Source: Cunninghamia lanceolata (Eukaryota > Streptophyta > Pinopsida > Cupressales > Cupressaceae). From it: 64,000 nt of DNA. The notes below the pieces were generated by a model that ran no database searches, was not told the DNA's origin, and was given only the letters and a program-made list of their open reading frames with translations. The stretch lies in NCBI GenBank assembly GCA_027924645.1, contig BSBN01000140.1, forward strand, positions 7,570,501-7,634,500, given 5' to 3'. How positions within the stretch are numbered: position 1 is the stretch's first letter; each line of letters starts with the position of its first letter. A program made the translations under genes and the position numbers. Below are positions 35,252 through 47,869 of this stretch, piece after piece.

Positions 35252-36503
35252 TCCTCAACCTCTAATAAGCTTAGTGGCCTTTATGATCACATCATACTCT
35301 AGGATCTTAGTGACCTAGTTGGCTCTGTTTTCACTAATCTCAATCCCCATTATATAATCTCTCACACTAGGGTGAGAAACTAAAACCTTAATATGATTAT
35401 TTGCCAGTATATATCTAAATTTTTAAAGCTCTAACAATGGAAAATACCTATTTATCCATGGGGCTATATCTGACCTCATAATCCTTCAAGATGTAACTGA
35501 AGAAAGTTAGGGGTTGTTCCATACCCTATTCAATCTACTATATCAGAACAATGGCAATGTTGTTTTCTACTCCATGTGCTTAAAGGACAAAGTCCTCATA
35601 ATTTGGGTTTGTGAGAGTAGGTGTCTGAGCAATCTCTTCCTTGATTTTCTCAAAACCATCCTTCCCTTAGTCCATCTGAAGACTACATCTTTCTTGAGCA
35701 TAAGGGTTAGAGGCTTTACCAAGCCAGCATAGTTATGAATGAACTTTCTAACAAAATTGATCTTTCCAAGAAATGATTGTAAAGCCTTTTTGTGAATAGG
35801 CATGGGAAGAGAAAGGAGAGCAGATGTCCTTTCAAAGTCTATGGAGATCCCATCCTTAGATACTATATGGCCTAGAAGCTTACCTGGAGCAACAACAAAA
35901 AATATATTTCTTGGGGTTCACAGACACCCCAAACTCTCTACTTCTTTGGAAGACTTTATCCAGATGCTCCATATAATTTTCTCCCTTCTTGGAGAAGACT
36001 GTAATGTCATCCAAATAAATTAGGATGAACATGTTTATAAATCTATTGAAGGAAATATCTATTTCCCTTTGAAATGTGGCACCAACATTAGAAAGACCAA
36101 ATGACATTTTTGCATATGCCATGCTTTCCCATTTGGTTGTGAACTTTATTTTAAAGCTATCTTCTTCTTTGACAAAGATCTGGTTATATCTAGAAAAACA
36201 TCTAATAATGAAAACATCTTTGCCCCTGCAACAGTTTGCAAAATTTGATCTGTAGAGGCCAAAGGGTAATGATCTTTCAAAGAGGCCCAATTTAGGTCCC
36301 TGAAGTCCACACAGAGCCTAGTAAACCCCTAGTACAAGCTTCATTTCTTCTCTTTGCACATCAAAAAGCATCTTCCATGGGCCATTGTAGTCATCATTTG
36401 GCTTAAGTACAGAAGGGACTGGAGAATTCCCTTCATGGATCATGTAGGTGCCCAAGTCAGTTGCCTCAGTAGTATCATAAGGATCCAAATCACAATGATC
36501 CAT
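35252..36503 (-). pseudogene. Gypsy reverse transcriptase-RNase H
   Basis: RT blocks on the minus strand: GPWKMLFDVQREEM (N-terminal), FSRYNQIFV, FTTKWESMAYAKMSFGLSN, ATFQREI and the catalytic YLDDI near 36010, then HLDKVFQRSREFGVSVNPKK. The RT end reads ALQSFLGKINFVRKFI (35567-35803). RNase H follows down to about 35260 in decayed form. Stops interrupt the reading frame at several points. Confidence 0.9.
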
Positions 36504-36542
36504 TGTCCACTCATCAAGAAATAGATCAGGGGTTGGAAGAAG

Positions 36543-37022
36543 TCAAGATTCTACCTCAATAGACTTCGAGTCATGCATTTCCTCGCTCTGAGCCATAACA
36601 TGTGGGTTCACCAGGCTATGGTCATAGTTTTCCATGTGATAATTTGAAATTGGTTTAGCCTTGATGGTGAACCTTGTGCCATATCTAGTTCTCAAAAACA
36701 TATGAGACCAATCATAAGAAAGGCAGCCACCTACCTTGGCTATGAAGTCCCTTGACAAGAAAATATCAAAGAAGGGAGGAAGATCAATGACTGAAATGTC
36801 TTGTTTAAAATTCAAGTTTGGATAGGCATGTAGATTCAAGTCCAGTTCTTTGATCACTCCTATAGTGTTTATAGAGGTGCCATCAAATTGTAATACACCT
36901 AATGAAATAGGGGTATACTTGATGCCTAATGCACCTTTTATCTTCTTGGGCATAATTGAAACACTAGCCCCTGAATCAATCATATAGTTGTGCACTAAAA
37001 ATGTGCCAATGATCAAAGACAA
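36543..37022 (-). pseudogene. Gypsy aspartic protease
   Basis: A 159-codon open stretch has the retropepsin active site MIDSGASVSIMP near its start and a second hydrophobic FLSRDFIAKVGGCLSYDW block. It lies between gag and RT as expected for Gypsy. The stretch itself is unbroken, but the flanking polyprotein is not. Confidence 0.85.
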
Positions 37023-37232
37023 GTAGAAAGAGGATGGCTTCTTTGTTGAACTTACTTATCCTTCACTTGGCTGTAGAAGACTAACAGGGCTCTTTTCCTT
37101 CTATTTTGTTGATAAGTCAGTTGCTATTGTTTTAGCTTATGGGAAATGACTTAAGGCTTCTTGTAACAAATCTCTTTGAAAGGGGATTTACATTACTTCC
37201 CACATTGAGACATTGATATTTGTTTTCTTCAT

Positions 37233-38940
37233 CTACTCCACAATATTTAGTGGAATAGTGGCTTCCTTATACATTGAGGGAACCCATGTTCCCTTTTTTG
37301 ATTGATTAGCAGTTTGCTCAAACACTTTTAAGCCTGATGGAATCTCTTTTGTAGCAGTAGATTTCCTACTTTGAATTGGAACTGTGGCACTGGCCACTTT
37401 TGTCTTTGAAATAGGCTTTTTTTGTAACACAGTAGGCATGGGGATAGCCTCCAACTACCTCTTTTTGGATCTAGTATTGTCTGCAATACTACTTACAAGT
37501 GTGATCATACTATCCATTGGCTGATTGATAGCACAAAATTCTTCTAATGTCCATAGCATCATACTGGCATTAGAGGTAGTATCATTTACTACCTTGGGCT
37601 TATTGGCTACCTCTGATAATGATGCCTGTTGGGTATAAAAATTATGCATCATTAAGGCTCATTCTTGTGCTCTAAAAGCACAAGTGGACTAATTATGAGT
37701 TTGGTTGTAGGGGTAGCACCAATCTGCCTCTTTAGCCAGATTATTTTGAGTAGGGACTAAAGCCCTAATTGGATTCATAGCCAGAATCTCTTGGATAGGT
37801 CAGACGGTTTGCAAGGGTTGAATAGGGTTTGGGTATTGATATTTATTTTGTTGGTAACCCTGATTCCAATTATGATTTCTATTGAAATTATAACCTCCAA
37901 TTTTGGTTGGAAGACCACCCCTAATTATAGATTTGATGGGGTTTGGGGGTAGTTTGAATAGCTATATTATTGATATTGTTGGCCATGTTGGCCACTATGG
38001 TTTTAAAGTCATTCTCTTCTTCAGGAAGAGAAGAATTTGAATCTTTAGGCTCTGGGATGGAAGCACTAATGGATTGTTGGGAAGGTGAAGGCAGTTCTAG
38101 AAAAAGAGGTACAGTAGGTCTGAGAGCAATTTTCCCAACCTGTATTAGAAAATTTTCAACTTTTAGAGTTGTCTCATAACCAACGAGTATGGTTTCAGCA
38201 CCCATAGACTACATCATCACTGCATTATCAAAATTCAAAGCTCTTAAAAAGTATAGAAAAGCACCTTGTGGAGATGGCATGAGGGTAATTAGAATTCTCT
38301 CACACGTCTTCTAGATTTTGAAATTGAAATATGCTAGCATCTCACTTAGGGCTCTTTTGATTGTTTTCAGTTTTTCTAGTAGCGAGAAATTATCTACCCT
38401 CTCTCCAAACTACTTGTAGAGGGCCTCTCCTAGGTCATCCCAATCATGTATTGAAGTAGGGGTCAAGCTCCTAAACTATTGAAGAGCTCTCCCTTTAAAA
38501 GATAAAACCAAGAGCCTAATTGGAACATCTTCATGTTTGACTGAGCACACATAGGATATGTCTTTGATGTGCTCAGCAGGGGTTATAGAACCATCACCTA
38601 TAAAGGGTGAAACACTCTTTAGGGCTGCAATTTATATATCATTGTATGTAGCCAAATCTAAAGGACTGCCTCCATTAATGGTCACAAAAGTTAAATTCCT
38701 TGCCATAATTGGTATAAACAATTTTAAAATAGGAATATTCAAGCCTCTACTTGTGTGTTGAAACCTAACAAGAGGGGGTGTAGATTGAACTCTTGGATAA
38801 GGTAAAATAGGGTTGATATTCCTTCTCATAGGAGACCTAGATAACCTAGACCTTCTCCTTGAAGTAGCAGCAGGAAGTTCAGTAAATTGAATGTTACCTC
38901 TTGAATATGCCCTTGTTTGCAAAGGCATAAAAGACAGCAC
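37233..38940 (-). pseudogene. Gypsy gag
   Basis: It starts at ATG 38938-38940 (MLSFMPLQTRAYSRGN), about 140 bp after the primer-site region. The middle has a retrotransposon gag pattern (IKDISYVC, then WDDLGEALYK-FGE). Later parts (37921-38205; 37233-37652) are Ser/Pro/Asn-rich. No clear zinc knuckle is seen. Several stops break the frame. Confidence 0.78.
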
Positions 38941-39057
38941 TGATCAAAATCAAAAGATTGTAGAGTTACCAGGTGCATGAAAAGTCTACCAAAGTGTAGA
39001 GTACTCAGAAGAACACCAGATTCTCATCTTGATTCTTTGATTTAGATTCCTCATAGT

Positions 39058-39078
39058 CCCACTGAGCATGCCAAAAGC
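39058..39078 (-). other. Putative primer-binding site of the Gypsy element
   Basis: Directly inside the 5' LTR the minus strand reads TTTTGGCATGCTCAGTGG. The position fits a primer site, but I cannot assign the tRNA with certainty. Confidence 0.45.
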
Positions 39079-42000
39079 TATTCTCACATTAATTTGCACC
39101 CTGTGTTGATGACTTTTAGGGATTCAACAATCTAGTGAAACATTGAGATGATCTTCAGGTGTGGGACCCTACAGGGAAATCAAATCTCTAGAGAGAGGTT
39201 GGTTCCTTTGCTGAATAAAAGATTCAGCTATTCCTAAGACTAAACATAATCTATCCACCATTTAGAAAAAGGGAAAGAGGGATAAAACTAGAAATTAATG
39301 GAGATGATACACCAGGTTTGAATATGGATCTCTCACTATACTGAGAATGTACAAAATAACTAGATACAACTAATAAACTTACACAACTCTAGCAAATTCT
39401 AACAGATGTAAGAGCAAAACAAAATTGTAAGGAAAAAACATTACATACAAATCAATCCTAATTGACACAGTGCTAAAAATAATCATGAAGAGGTAAAACA
39501 CAATGTGTATTTCATAAAAAGGCAAGGTTATAGTAGAGGGATCTATTTGAAAATACACAAGAAAAACTAGAAATTCAACTATCTTGCAACTATGTTTTCA
39601 ACCCGCATTACATCTTTCAGATATGCATATATAGCATTTGATTACATTGACCTTAGTCATTTCACAATAAGTTTGCCCCCATGGGCCTATTAAAAAATAT
39701 CCCTATCAAAGAGAATGTCTCCCTGCTAAAATTAACTGAACAAAATATCTTGGATCATAGAGCAGTTAGGAGATATTTTGCCTTCAATGCAAATAGCTGA
39801 TTCATCAACCTACAAAAATAAATGCAAAACTATCTAGGAGCTTGGGAGTAGTTGAGGTAGCTGAAAGATTAGATCTGCATTAATAGAAGATGAGGAAAAT
39901 CAAAATATTTTCCCTCTAAAATCCTCTCTATATAGAACTTTTACAATACTTATAATATCTACATTCAGATATTTGAAGTTTGCAATACATTTTCAATCTC
40001 TATTTTTACATATTCTATCAATTTCTGCATCTTTTTATCTTTAGTTAGCAACTTTTCAATTTTGAAAACTGTGGCCCATTTCTACATTTTTACCCCTATC
40101 GACAAAAACCATCTTTTCTAAACCATTCTCATTCTTTCATATTATCCCCTTATCGGCAAATTATTCTTTTCTTGAACTATCTTTACTTATTCTCTTTTGC
40201 CCTTATTGGCAAAATGTCACTTCTTTGAACTCTTCTTGCTTGCTCCTTATCATATCTATTTTTGCCTTATCGACAAAATGTCACTTCTTTGAACTCTTCT
40301 TGCTTGCTCCTTATCATATCTATTTTTTCCTTATTGGCAAAAATCATTCTTTTCAACCATTCCTGACTATATTCTGCCTTATCGGCAAAATATCATTTTG
40401 TTGGACTTGGCTTTATTTGCTCTTTTCCTTCTTTATTGACAATTTTACACTTTGTTGAACATAACTTACTTTGTTAGGTTTTTCTCTCATCAACAAACTG
40501 TTCAAACTTTGAACTTTTCTTTTTACTTTCTTTCCTATCGACAAAAGTCCTTTATTGGTGAACTCCTCTTTCTTCATCACTTTTGCCCTTGTCGGCAAAA
40601 TCTATTTTAGCTGAACTCTACTTTTGGTCCATCTTTTTACTCTATTTTGCCTTGTCGGTAAAATCATGCTTTCTCGAATCATTCTTGGGGACAACTCTTA
40701 CCTTTATCAGCAAAAGTTTGCTTTCACAAACTTTGCCTTTGGCTTTACTTCATTCTTTCCTTATCAGAAAAAGTATGCTATTAGGAAACTTTTGTAATTT
40801 TGAACCTTCAAGAAGTTCGGCCCTTTGCCGACTCGCCGATAAGGCCAAAGTTTACCTTTTCTTACTTAGTTGATTTTCCCTTTTCTATTTTACCTTATTG
40901 GAGAAATTTTAACTTTTTGAACTTGGCCCACCATGTCGGCAATTTTGAGCTTTTTTGAACCGTGGCCTCAATTCATCTTTTGCCTTATAAGCAAAATGTT
41001 CCATTGGTAAACTTTTTGCATTTTCTTTCTTAGTTTATTTTCCACATTTCAAACTTTCCCTTATCGGCAAAATCACCAACCTTTGAACCATCAATTCCTT
41101 AGCCAAAATCTCCCTTTGTCGGCCCATTTCCCTTTTCTTGAACTCCCTCTTTCAGCTACCTTCTCTTTTGCCTACTCTATCAACAATTAGTCTCATTGGT
41201 GAACCACTAAAACTTTGGGGTAAAAGCATAGAACTGTGTCACACTTTTGGTTGAGTTATCAACACAAGTGAATTTAAACATTTCTAACTAAAAGTCATTT
41301 TTTTCAAACATATGGCATAGTGAGATTAATTCTAGCTAAGTTAAATATGGGCCACAACTTTTCCAACTAGAAGTGTCCACTAAATACATATGTAGCACCA
41401 CTTGGAGGCCAATTTACCAAAAAAAACAAAATTTCAAAAAAGTTGACATTTCAAAAACTCCTACTCATGTAAATAATTTATTTTTTTAAATATAAAAATA
41501 CCCTTTTGTAGATTTGTAAGTGTAGTTTTAAAAAATATGGTTTTTTTAATAGTCTAATTATTGTTAATATTTTATTTTTTATTTTTACTAAAAGTAGATC
41601 ATCAACACTAAAATATAAGGTTGATTGTCTGATCAAGAAAAAATAGTAAAGTTTATTAAAAAAATTTAAAAAATATGATGCACTAGAGAAGAGATTCCAT
41701 GTCAAGATGATATAATTTTTTTTCTATTTTGGACAAATAGTCAAGACAAAAGTTGATGTCCCATCGAAATAATCATTTTTCAGTACACGCAACTTTAAAT
41801 ATTTATTTAAAAATATATATTTATCAAAATGCATAAAAAATAAATTCATGCACTAAAGTTTCAAGTTGTAAATACACAAAAAAAATTGGAGGAAAAGAAA
41901 TAAAATTTACTATAAAAAGAGTGACGTCCCACTTAACTTCATTTTTCAGCATTTTATCAGCAACTAAATTATAGTGTCAATTTTACAAAAAAATGTATTC

Positions 42001-42931
42001 AAATAATTTTTTAATTTTTATAAAAAATACAAACATAAAATACACTAAAAAATATACATTTCATTTATTTACATCATTTCAAAATTCAAAATGTACATGT
42101 CACTTTTTAATGATTCAAGTTAAAAATTTAAATCAGCGTTGGTCATTTCATTTATAAAAGTGTGACACAGCTTTGTGTTTTTACCCTTTGAACTTATGAA
42201 TAGTTTGTCCTTCGCTAACTTTGCCGACAAGCTTTTTCCTTTCTCTATTTTAACTCAACCGATTTTCACAAATCTTCTTTGTCGCCTTCCTTGTACCTTC
42301 CCTTTATCGAGAAATCACTGAGTCAACAAACTAAAGAATCATTGAACTTTTGAAAAGTTCACAACTAGGCAAAATCATCGATAAAGATATCTTTTCTTTG
42401 CTTTTGCCTTAGCTTCTTTTCGAAGAAATCTGCACCCTTGGCCTTTTGTCAGCAAAATGCCGAATCGGCAAACCTTTGAAACAAATGAACTTTTTGCAAA
42501 GTTCATGAAACACAAACTTTTCCAACAAAGGGGAACTTCTCCCATGCCTTAGACAATTTTTGAAAAGGCCGACTCCCCTTTCCTTCAATCAACAAATCAC
42601 CCAAGTGGCAAACTTGTGAAAAATTGAACTCTTGAAGAGTTCATAAACATGAATTTTGTCGATAAAGAGGGAAGAGCTACTCCATGCTTTTGCCATTTTT
42701 GTTAGTTTGTGAACATAAAGTTTTTCCAACTACGTCTCAAAATGGGTCAAAAACTAAGGCAAAAGCCTCAAATTTTTTGGGTTTTTTGCAAGGATTCCCC
42801 AGATAAATTTTTAGGGATTTTTATAAGGTAAAACACTATAACTTGAAGGTTTTTAATCTTGGAGAGCTAAGATTCCAACAAGATTTTTGAGTTGGGTTAT
42901 TTGACTATGTGCAGAGGAAAATAGGTCAACA
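39079..42931 (-). repeat. 5' LTR of the Gypsy element (3853 bp)
   Basis: Its left end TATTCTCAC is equivalent to TGTTATCAC at 30654, and its right end GTCAACA is at 42931. It contains the stem-loop repeat array and TIR element T2 (41218-42186). Its part from 39630 on is duplicated at 55903-59182. Confidence 0.9.
41218..42186. mobile_element. TIR DNA element T2 (969 bp), non-coding
   Basis: The left end GGGTAAAAGCATAGAACTG and the right end (reverse complement GGGTAAAAACACAAAGCTG) are inverted repeats of about 30 bp continuing TGTCACACTTTT. TTTG flanks it on both sides (41214-41217, 42187-42190). The other Gypsy LTR gives the near-empty site at 32895. The AT-rich interior has no transposase ORF. 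Confidence 0.88.
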
Positions 42932-45514
42932 CAACCCTACAAGCTCCATCAACAAACCAACTAATAACAATTGAATAACTAAAACTAAAAACTAAAGTAA
43001 GAGATGAAAAGAATGAGAAGGAAAAATACAACATTTTCATTTCACAAATACCTTCCAAACATCATGGTGGTCCCATGTGGATTAGTTCCAGGGGCATCAC
43101 CAAAAGTGGAACCATCAACAACCCTTAGACCATTAACACCTTTGAGTTTGGACCTATTGTCAATTACAAAACCAATATCACACCCTCCATGAAAATGCCA
43201 CACGGTGTTGATATTTTCCATACAAAACTTGCCCATGGCTACCTCATCCGATTTATTCTTAGGTAGAGCTGACCCAATAAAATGTAACTTTCTTCTATCG
43301 TCAGACTTGTCATTATAAGAAAAATTTTGTATAGGATTTGTTTTACAAATGTCAGCTACTACCTTCAGCCCTTTCACACATATTTTAGATCTTCAGGGTA
43401 AGAATAGTAGTTATAGTGAATAGAGGGATTGTCTCTAGGATCCTTGCTATTTAGACTTAGATTTCCTCTTGATAAGGGGTAGCCAATTTTCTCATAGATT
43501 GCCCCGCTATACTTGATTGTGGACCTAGAGCCATTTGAGGAACCTTGCTGCACAAAGCTACCAGAAACTATGAACTTCTGAGAATTGTCTAGAATGCCTA
43601 CTACTTGTGAGCTTGAAGTATCCAATGGTATAGGGGATTATAGTGCTATTGATACATGGGGATTATCTTGGATCCTTTGTTCTACCAAGGGCAAATGTTT
43701 TAGGATGTGTATATTTAATTTTCCAAGATGCTCGGAGTGGCCTATTCCACTTAAGAGCAAAAGTTGAGTGCTTCCTATGCTCCCTGCCGACAAGATTATC
43801 TCGCTATAGTATGACGATTCATCAATTAATACTCAATAAGAACCACCATTTATGGAGTTCATGCATTCTACACGGTAGGCCTTAAACTTTCCTGCAACAG
43901 GTTTTTAGAAAAAACATCAAGATAGGGGTCCATTTTAGTAAAAATGAAATCAACCAACACTATTAAAAAACATTTGTAAGTGAACTGAGAAGACTTTCCA
44001 CTTGTTTATCTTTTAAATCGCAGCACATTTTATCTACGGCTTTCCATTAGTAAATGAGGAATTTATACAACTAGGTCATTTTGTTCAGTAGGAACTCAAG
44101 TTCCCTTCTATTTTGCAAGAACCAGGCTTCTACCTAAAGCCTATGGATTTGAATGTAAACTATTAACAGGAGTTGGAGAGACTTCTTTTGTGTTCTTTCG
44201 ACATGGTGGGTCAACTACCGTCTATATGTACTATTTCATATGACCACCCAAATGTAATTTCACATGATTTCTAACATAGTTTTCTTACTTTTAACCATGT
44301 GAAGAATGACAAAAAGATTTTGTTCCCGTTTACCTGAATCCTTCAGGTGCCGAAGATAATGTTTGCCCATGCGTGATGTGAGGCGATGGGAAATGGACAA
44401 TTTAGCTAGCAATTTCACTGCTTTTCAAACAATACTTTATAAAAACAAAAAGTGTTAAAAACATGCTTCAATCTTGATCTATGATTGTCCAGCTTCATGC
44501 TCGTGGACCGTGGTGGATTTAAAATTTATGGATACATCTTAACTGTTTCCTAACGCAGATGTCACTGGTGGAAAATCTAAATTTTCATTTGATTTCTAAA
44601 TTTGATGTGGAGGTGCTGATGTTACATATACGTTTCACTAAACTTTTAGGGTATAATGCGCTGGCAAGAAACTGTGATTGGATGAGTATAGCAACCTAAA
44701 TTAGAAATGATCATTTACATTCAGATTGGTCTACACTACTGTGTTTTGAGTTTCAGGAATAACCATCAATTTTAGCAGCTATAATGCACTACTTCTAGTT
44801 GGTGTCGGCATCGGCACGCACTGACAGACTATCATTTAATCATACCAGAATCAGTCGATTAGAAATTCATCCTGGGGTTCTTCCCTACCTCTGTTGTGGG
44901 TAGCACATGGAAGCCTTGGTTTTAGTACAAGTTTTAAGAGTGAAACAAATCAAGAATCTAGAGATATGAAGCCTAAAATCTATTTCATTGCTTTATATAT
45001 TATTTAACAAAGTAATTTATTATAGCCCCTCAATAAGAATATGGATTAACAAACTGTATTTTTGGTTATTTGAAAACAATAAAATTCATCAGCACAAATA
45101 TAGTTTTAGGATTATAAATTTTTTTAAAAAGTAATGATTAGTCACAGGGTTTTTTGTCTACTCATAAAGTTGAAAGGTTCTGATGGTACTTAGCCTAGGA
45201 GATTCACCCTAATGCTCGTGCCTCTATAATGTAGTATAAAAAAATTAAAATAAAAAAGTCAAATACTTATCAAGAAAAAATTTAGTATTTTTAATTTTTG
45301 AGAAAAGTAAAAGTAAATAAAATTATAGGGTCCATCACAAATCAAGTCCCTAGTTTTTAATATTTAATTAAGAAAATTTATTTATTTATCTATAAAAACA
45401 ATGTAATCTCTCAAAAAGAAAACACAATATGAATTATTTTCTCTAGTTTAAAATAGTGTACAAGAATGTACCTCCAATATCACTCTATTTAATAGCAATT
45501 TCACAATTCATTGA

Positions 45515-45676
45515 TAGTTATTCTAAAATACTATCCACTTCAACAGTCAAAAGTTAATTTTGGCCACTAGAAATACAATAAATATTTACCACTTTTTGTT
45601 ATGAATGATGTGTAAAATTACTATTTACTGTTTGATCATTGAAATGAATTGAAATGGATAATGTTAAAATAAAGTG
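45515..45676. mobile_element. MITE in intron 2 of GMC copy 1
   Basis: This roughly 160-bp sequence has degenerate inverted ends. It matches the reverse complement of the MITE at 63025-63175, for example ATCCACTTCAACAGTCAAAA and AATATTTACCACTTTTT. The target duplication is not clear. Confidence 0.65.
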
Positions 45677-46159
45677 ATTTACAATAACAGAAATTAATCA
45701 AACAATAAAACAACAAAATTGATCCAAAACAACAGCTTTGTTTAATTACGCACCTGATGATGATCTAAAGAGAATTCTGGAGGCAGTAGCATTGAGCAGA
45801 ACAACAATATTGTTTGGGTTTGCCTTCTGGAGCAGATCTGCAGCCGTAGGTTGCTTGCCATTGTTATCAAAGGTGGAAGTACTAATCTTGGTGCCCTCCA
45901 CTTGATCCACAGTATACTCTATGTAAGGAAGCACTCCTGCCTCCAGAAGTGCATCTTTCATAGCCGACGACCAGCGAGAAAGGTTCTCTGGTTCGAAGGC
46001 ATTCATTTTCTCCACCCACAGATATGATTCATCTACCAGTTTCTCATCCCATCCAATGCTTTGAATAAATTCCAAGCTTGCCCTGCAGTAAACCCCACCA
46101 TTGATAGCAGGTGCGCCTCCCAAAACTCTGGCTCTGTGCACCTTCACTCCATCCTCGGT

Positions 46160-46235
46160 TAAAAATTCCTGAGCTATGGAAGTGTACTTATCTGTTTTAA
46201 AAATTCCTGAGCTATGGAAGTGTACTTATCTGTTT
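46160..46235. repeat. Exact 38-bp tandem duplication in exon 2
   Basis: The units 46160-46197 and 46198-46235 are identical (TAAAAATTCCTGAGC...). Copy 2 has one unit only (about 62301-62338). The extra 38 bp shift the reading frame. Confidence 0.97.
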
Positions 46236-46808
46236 CTGTTAATGGCTTCCCAAAATCATTGTCATTCTCAATTTCAGGATTTCCGTAAGGAGACCCTCCC
46301 CTCTCCAGTACCAAAACAGTATAGTGTTGTGACAGAGTTGCAGCGAGAGGACACCCAGCTGTACCTCCTCCAACGCTAATATAATCGTATCTTCTTGCAG
46401 CTGCTTTCTCGGCGTCTAAGGTCATAAATGGGTATGGAAAGGACTGAGCACTTGCATGTTTCCACCATAGCTCCAGTTATCTTAATTACAACACATCATA
46501 ATTTTCTCTATCAAAAACAAAAGCAACTAAAGTAAAGGTGTAAACATTGTTAAATGGAAATTCCCTAATAAATCAATCATTCATAATTTTCTCGGTTCCT
46601 TAAACTATTGGGTTTAATGGACGACATTTAAATTCATTCCTTCAATCGAAACAATTATACAAACCAGCTGTAGGTGTTGCTGCCTCCGTATTGGACAAGA
46701 GCTGACAACTGGTCAAGAATAAAAGCCATGGAATGACAAGTATAAGCTCCATTCTTACTCACAAAGTTTCGCTTTCTTGAAATTGGCTTGCCTATTCTGT
46801 CAGTTTTC

Positions 46809-47044
46809 TGTTAGTATATTAAATTGTTTAACTGACGATATGGTTGCAGCGGGTGTATGCAGTTTAACTGTTAACTGTTTCAATTGTCAGCTTCCACCTT
46901 CTTCCACCTTCCTTTATATAATTTTATATAAAGGATCATCAATTAATATAGTGATATAATTGTATCTCATGATCATCAAATAATATAGTGTATTCCTTGA
47001 ATATTGATCAATGATAATAAAATTATTATGCATTTTTCATACCA
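46809..47044 (+). repeat. 5' LTR of the TRIM
   Basis: It runs TGTTAGTATATTA to CATACCA. A TATA-like TTTATATAATTTTATATAAA lies at about 46913-46932. It pairs with 47870-48085. Confidence 0.82.
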
Positions 47045-47111
47045 ACTGGTATCAGAACCGTAAACATTTCTGTGCTTGTGCATAGAAGTTTGAAAGAAGA
47101 GGTTACGAGCA

Positions 47112-47166
47112 TGGACCTTCCATTCGCTGCTAGAGTGCTCTACCACTGATCTACTGGCCCCTCTTG
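47112..47166 (-). other. tRNA-like segment inside the TRIM
   Basis: The minus strand reads GGGGCCAGTAGATCAGTGGT followed by AGAGCA, resembling a tRNA 5' half with D-arm and A-box (TAGATCAGTGG). The anticodon arm is poor and no proper T-arm/B-box follows (GGTCCATGCTCG). It is probably a tRNA-derived or tRNA-resembling fragment, not a working tRNA gene. Confidence 0.4.
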
Positions 47167-47869
47167 GACCAATCCATTGTCGGTCCAGGTGTAGCTTATT
47201 TCCAACACCAACAATATCAAGTTTCCTTTGGTGTGTTGCAAGATCAAGGTACTGGTAAGAAATTTGAAAACAACCTTCAAGATATTCAAACCAAACTTAT
47301 TTATGTAATGGGTTGTTTTATTGGACGCTGGTGGCATCGGAGGATGGAGGAATTTCAATCATCTCAAGTTAGCTTTTGGCTTTGAGATGATGCTTTGCAT
47401 GAGAAGGGTTTTTGACTTTCATTTTTGTTTTTCCTTTTTGTTGGTGACCGATTTGAAGATACATGTTTTGTGAAGTTTGTTTTTTAGAGATATGTAAGGG
47501 GTTTGGTGTAGAGCTCAATATGGATGGTTGTCCAGTGAGTAGTCAAGGCTGTGATCCGAATTATACCTTTACGAGGGTCATCAGACAACTTGATGGAGCC
47601 ATGTATTTGGAGAGCTCAATATGGATTGTTGTTGAATAATTTAGGAATCTGTGATTCGGGAGTTCATGGGAGGATGAAGAACTCGGGAATTTGGCGAGAC
47701 AACTTGATGGAGCTCCACTTGATTCAAGATTTGTTTTCTTCAACAAAGATATTCACAAACACGTATAAACATTTTGTAATCAATAAGTTTTATTTAATTG
47801 GGGTCTTTTAAAAGATGAATTGTAAGGTTTTAGGAATACACTTATAAGAACAATGTAATAAGGGGAGAA

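Larger units (their letters stand above)
30654..42931 (-). mobile_element. Degenerate full-length Gypsy retrotransposon
   Basis: The 12,278-bp element is flanked by identical CAACC at 30649-30653 and 42932-42936. On the plus strand it begins TGTTATCAC and ends GTCAACA. Minus-strand order is 5' LTR (39079-42931), gag, protease, RT, RNase H, integrase, 3' LTR (30654-33648). RT before integrase places it in Gypsy. The motif set and lack of a visible chromodomain suggest the Tat/Athila side, but this is inference. All genes have stops. The 5' LTR is longer because it carries TIR element T2. Confidence 0.92.
43042..46752 (-). pseudogene. HOTHEAD-like GMC oxidoreductase pseudogene, copy 1
   Basis: Three exons are recognisable. 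Exon 1 (46665-46752) encodes a signal peptide MELILVIPWLLFLTSCQLLS. Exon 2 (about 45754-46470) has the FAD-binding YDYISVGGGTAGCPLAATL and the GMC signature ARVLGGAPAINGGVYCRA. Exon 3 (43042-43891) has ILSAGSIGSTQLLLLSGIG, the catalytic-His WHFHGGC and TNPHGTTMMFGRYL at the end. Exon 2 ends in phase 1 (CAG|GTGCGT) and exon 3 (TTGCAG|GA) restores the frame. The exon 1-2 phase does not join cleanly with the sites I can see. About 540 codons fit the secreted plant HOTHEAD/mandelonitrile-lyase-like family. Lesions: a 38-bp tandem duplication (46160-46235), a TGA in exon 3 after NGGSY, and a 1-base deletion near 43378 shared with copy 2. Confidence 0.92.
39630..47114. repeat. Segmental duplication, copy 1
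   Basis: About 7.5 kb covering most of the Gypsy 5' LTR, T2, the GMC pseudogene and the left part of the TRIM recurs in direct orientation at 55903-63374. Gene structure, introns and inserted elements are shared. Homology stops at GTTACGAGCATGGA in both copies. Confidence 0.92.

Noticed and set aside
43042..46752. Annotating GMC copy 1 as a functional HOTHEAD-like gene
   Set aside because: Three independent frame-breaking lesions are present, one shared with copy 2.
47112..47166. A functional tRNA gene
   Set aside because: The anticodon stem does not pair well and no B-box or T-arm follows; kept only as a tRNA-like segment.
47164..47385. 73-codon plus-strand ORF in the TRIM interior
   Set aside because: It has no motif, overlaps a minus-strand ORF of equal length, and a TRIM interior is normally non-coding.
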